Below, in pieces: positions 17,854 through 19,410 of a stretch of 19,410 bases of DNA (within the stretch, counting starts at the first letter, position 1; each line of letters opens with the position of its first letter). The notes below the pieces were generated by a model, which made no database searches, was not told the DNA's origin, and saw nothing but the letters and a program-made list of their open reading frames with translations. The translations under genes were made by a program, and so were the position numbers. This DNA is from Candidatus Iainarchaeum sp. (GTDB lineage: Archaea > Iainarchaeota > Iainarchaeia > Iainarchaeales > GCA-2688035): positions 1-19,410 of the forward strand of contig JAFCFG010000003.1 in NCBI GenBank assembly GCA_017608725.1, read 5' to 3'.

Positions 17854-19344
17854 CTTCCCGAATTTTTCTCTAAAAATGTTCTTGAATATTTCCTCGTCAG
17901 TGCTGCCGTAGCTGCTGTAATGCTTTTCAACATCTTCTTTGAGTGCGGTTATGCCTGTTGCAACCTGGAAGCGAGCTTTTGGCCTAGAGAGTAGCTTTTC
18001 CGGAACCTCTTTTTTAAATGCCTCAACAAAGGGCATCTTCCAACATTTGTCTTTTCGCAAAAACCCGGGCGGGATGTTCATCATGAATTCAGCAAGAGGC
18101 CTGTTCAAGTAAATGGTTCTGCTCTCAACCGGGCCATTGAAAAGCATTACCTTGGATGTGCGCATCAAAACGCCCTTGAAGAGGTTCTGCAGCAGCTTTT
18201 TTCTGTAGGGAATGGAGGTAACCTCTTCCTCTGTTACCCTGTAATTTCCGCTGCTGCCATAGCTTCCAAGAAGCTCATCAGCGCCTTCACCAGTGAAAAC
18301 AACCTTGAAGCCGTCCGCAGCAATTCTCTTTGCAAGGAAGAAGTTTGCAATTGCAGGATAGAGGTTAAAGTCTTTTCCCCTTTTTTCCTCCAGGGAAAAA
18401 ATTATCTCGGGTAATTTGGCTAGAACCTTGTGCTTGCTGACCTTTACAATGCGCAGGTCATTGAAGCCAAGCTCTTTTGCTGCTTTCTTCGCGTGAAACA
18501 AATCAGATTGTTCTGTAACAGGCTCTTCCTCTATGTGAAAGGTGTAGAGTGTTATGCCCTTTCCCTGCTTTTTCAGCAATTCGCGCAGCAAAACAGCGGA
18601 GAGCAGGCTGTCAACCCCGCCACTGAACAGGCAGCAGACTGGGACATCAGAGATTATTCTCTCTGCAGCAGAGGCCTTCATTAATTGATTTATTCTTTTT
18701 CCGATTTCCTCCAAATTTGGGTAATCTGAAGGACTGGCATCTGGGTAATTGTAGTAAGCGTGCTCCTGCAGTTCAAAGCTGTTTAAATCAAATTCAAGTA
18801 TTGTTCCAGGCCCTACTGTTTCAACGGCATCAATGCTGTAATAGGGCAGGCACATCAAGGCCTTGAATTCTGAAGCAAAAACAAACTGCTTTTTTTCCTT
18901 GCTGTAGATGTAGTGCAGTGGAAGCTCGCCAACCCAATCCCTAAACAGCAGAATCTTTCCCTTCCTGAAATCCATTATTGCAGCGGCAAACATGCTGTCC
19001 AGGTCATCCAAAAATTTGAGGTCTTTGTAAAGGTAAAGGTTTAGGAGGACTTCAGCATCCCCAGTGCTCTTGAATTTGAACCCTGATTGCTTCAATTGCT
19101 CCCTCAGCTCTTTGTAGGGGAATATTTCCCCGTTCATTGCAATTGCTGCCTGGCCGTCATTGCTCAGAATTGGCTGCAAGCTGTTTTCATCATTTGGGCT
19201 GATGATTGCAAGCCTTTGGAAGCCAAGGCAAAGCCCTCTATTTGACCAGGTAAGGATTTTGCTTCCGTCCCTGCCTCTTCGCATTGCATTTAGGCTTTTT
19301 TGTGTTTCTTCTTCACTGAGAAATCCGCCGATTATTCCGCACAA
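17848..19344 (-). CDS. asnB: Asparagine synthetase, glutamine-hydrolysing
   Basis: A 498-residue two-domain enzyme that makes asparagine from aspartate, glutamine and ATP. The N-terminal glutaminase domain (1 to about 190) has the nucleophile Cys2 exposed after Met removal (MCGIIGG), GFQRLAIISP, AMNGEIFPY and STGDAEVLL. The C-terminal synthetase domain has the ATP-pyrophosphatase loop CCLFSGGVDSLLSA (Ser241-Ser246) and FTGEGADELLGSYG. The usual RDRxGxxPLYY reads RDWVGELPLHYI, a variant also consistent with an asparagine-synthetase-like subfamily with another amide acceptor. The start is TTG 19344, with GGTG 7 bases upstream; it is the only start that puts Cys at position 2. The stop codon lies in the right repeat of the cassette. 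Confidence 0.87.
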   Translation of the reverse strand: MCGIIGGFLSEEETQKSLNAMRRGRDGSKILTWSNRGLCLGFQRLAIISPNDENSLQPILSNDGQAAIAMNGEIFPYKELREQLKQSGFKFKSTGDAEVLLNLYLYKDLKFLDDLDSMFAAAIMDFRKGKILLFRDWVGELPLHYIYSKEKKQFVFASEFKALMCLPYYSIDAVETVGPGTILEFDLNSFELQEHAYYNYPDASPSDYPNLEEIGKRINQLMKASAAERIISDVPVCCLFSGGVDSLLSAVLLRELLKKQGKGITLYTFHIEEEPVTEQSDLFHAKKAAKELGFNDLRIVKVSKHKVLAKLPEIIFSLEEKRGKDFNLYPAIANFFLAKRIAADGFKVVFTGEGADELLGSYGSSGNYRVTEEEVTSIPYRKKLLQNLFKGVLMRTSKVMLFNGPVESRTIYLNRPLAEFMMNIPPGFLRKDKCWKMPFVEAFKKEVPEKLLSRPKARFQVATGITALKEDVEKHYSSYGSTDEEIFKNIFREKFGKK

Positions 19345-19372
19345 ACAGCAACACCATTCAAACTGTTGAGGG

Positions 19373-19386
19373 AAAATTAAAAAAAA
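19373..19386 (-). promoter_or_regulatory. TATA-like element of asnB
   Basis: On the minus strand TTTTTTTTAATTTT lies about 35 bases before the TTG start, giving a predicted leader of about 10 bases that holds the GGTG site. The remaining bases to the window end show nothing clear. Confidence 0.35.
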
Positions 19387-19410
19387 GCGTATTGTTGTGG
19401 TACATTGCTA

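Overview
The window is a gene-dense stretch of an archaeal chromosome. The archaeal markers are a TATA-binding protein, ribosomal protein L21e, RNA polymerase subunit Rpb4, the L21e-Rpb4-DUF655-KsgA gene order, the PyrI regulatory chain of aspartate carbamoyltransferase, AMP phosphorylase and a ribose-1,5-bisphosphate isomerase. Many genes also have TATA boxes about 25 bases before the start codon, giving leaderless or very short leaders. Genes are tightly packed with frequent ATGA overlaps. The lineage cannot be fixed from this window; a small-genome (DPANN-like) archaeon is a guess.

Region 1 (1-2652): a ribose-1,5-bisphosphate isomerase is followed by an unrecognised lipoprotein, and both converge on ribulose-phosphate 3-epimerase. 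Region 2 (2653-10150): a near-complete de novo pyrimidine cluster, pyrB-pyrI / pyrD-unknown-pyrK-(small ORFs)-pyrC / pyrE-pyrF. It runs from carbamoyl phosphate plus aspartate to UMP; carbamoyl-phosphate synthase is not in the window. The cluster has been disturbed in two places. A 93-bp hairpin-rich insert sits between pyrB and pyrI, and a 52-bp tandem duplication, an ORF remnant and a dispersed repeat lie between pyrI and pyrD. pyrB and pyrD share an unusual short leader beginning AGCGGGTTT at the predicted transcription start.

Region 3 (10151-12917): a repeat-bearing spacer, a small basic protein, a LOG/SLOG-type protein and AMP phosphorylase. AMP phosphorylase and the isomerase of region 1 are consecutive steps of the archaeal AMP salvage route to ribulose-1,5-bisphosphate. 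Region 4 (12895-15834): the minus-strand operon L21e-Rpb4-DUF655-KsgA, then a plus-strand TBP gene. The KsgA homologue lacks the family's catalytic NLPY motif, and TBP carries a lysine-rich tail.

Region 5 (15835-19410): a lone 5S rRNA gene converges on an asparagine synthetase. Between them lies a 1,621-bp AT-rich insert bounded by a perfect 20-bp direct repeat made of the 3' end of the 5S gene and the asnB stop codon. It carries a SAM-dependent methyltransferase and a small unknown gene, with a third partial copy of the 5S end between the two. This looks like an integrative cassette, possibly two in tandem, that uses the 5S rRNA 3' end as attachment site. A 71-bp repeat (66/71 identical) links this cassette to the pyrI-pyrD gap, and diverged relatives occur at 10.3-10.5 kb.
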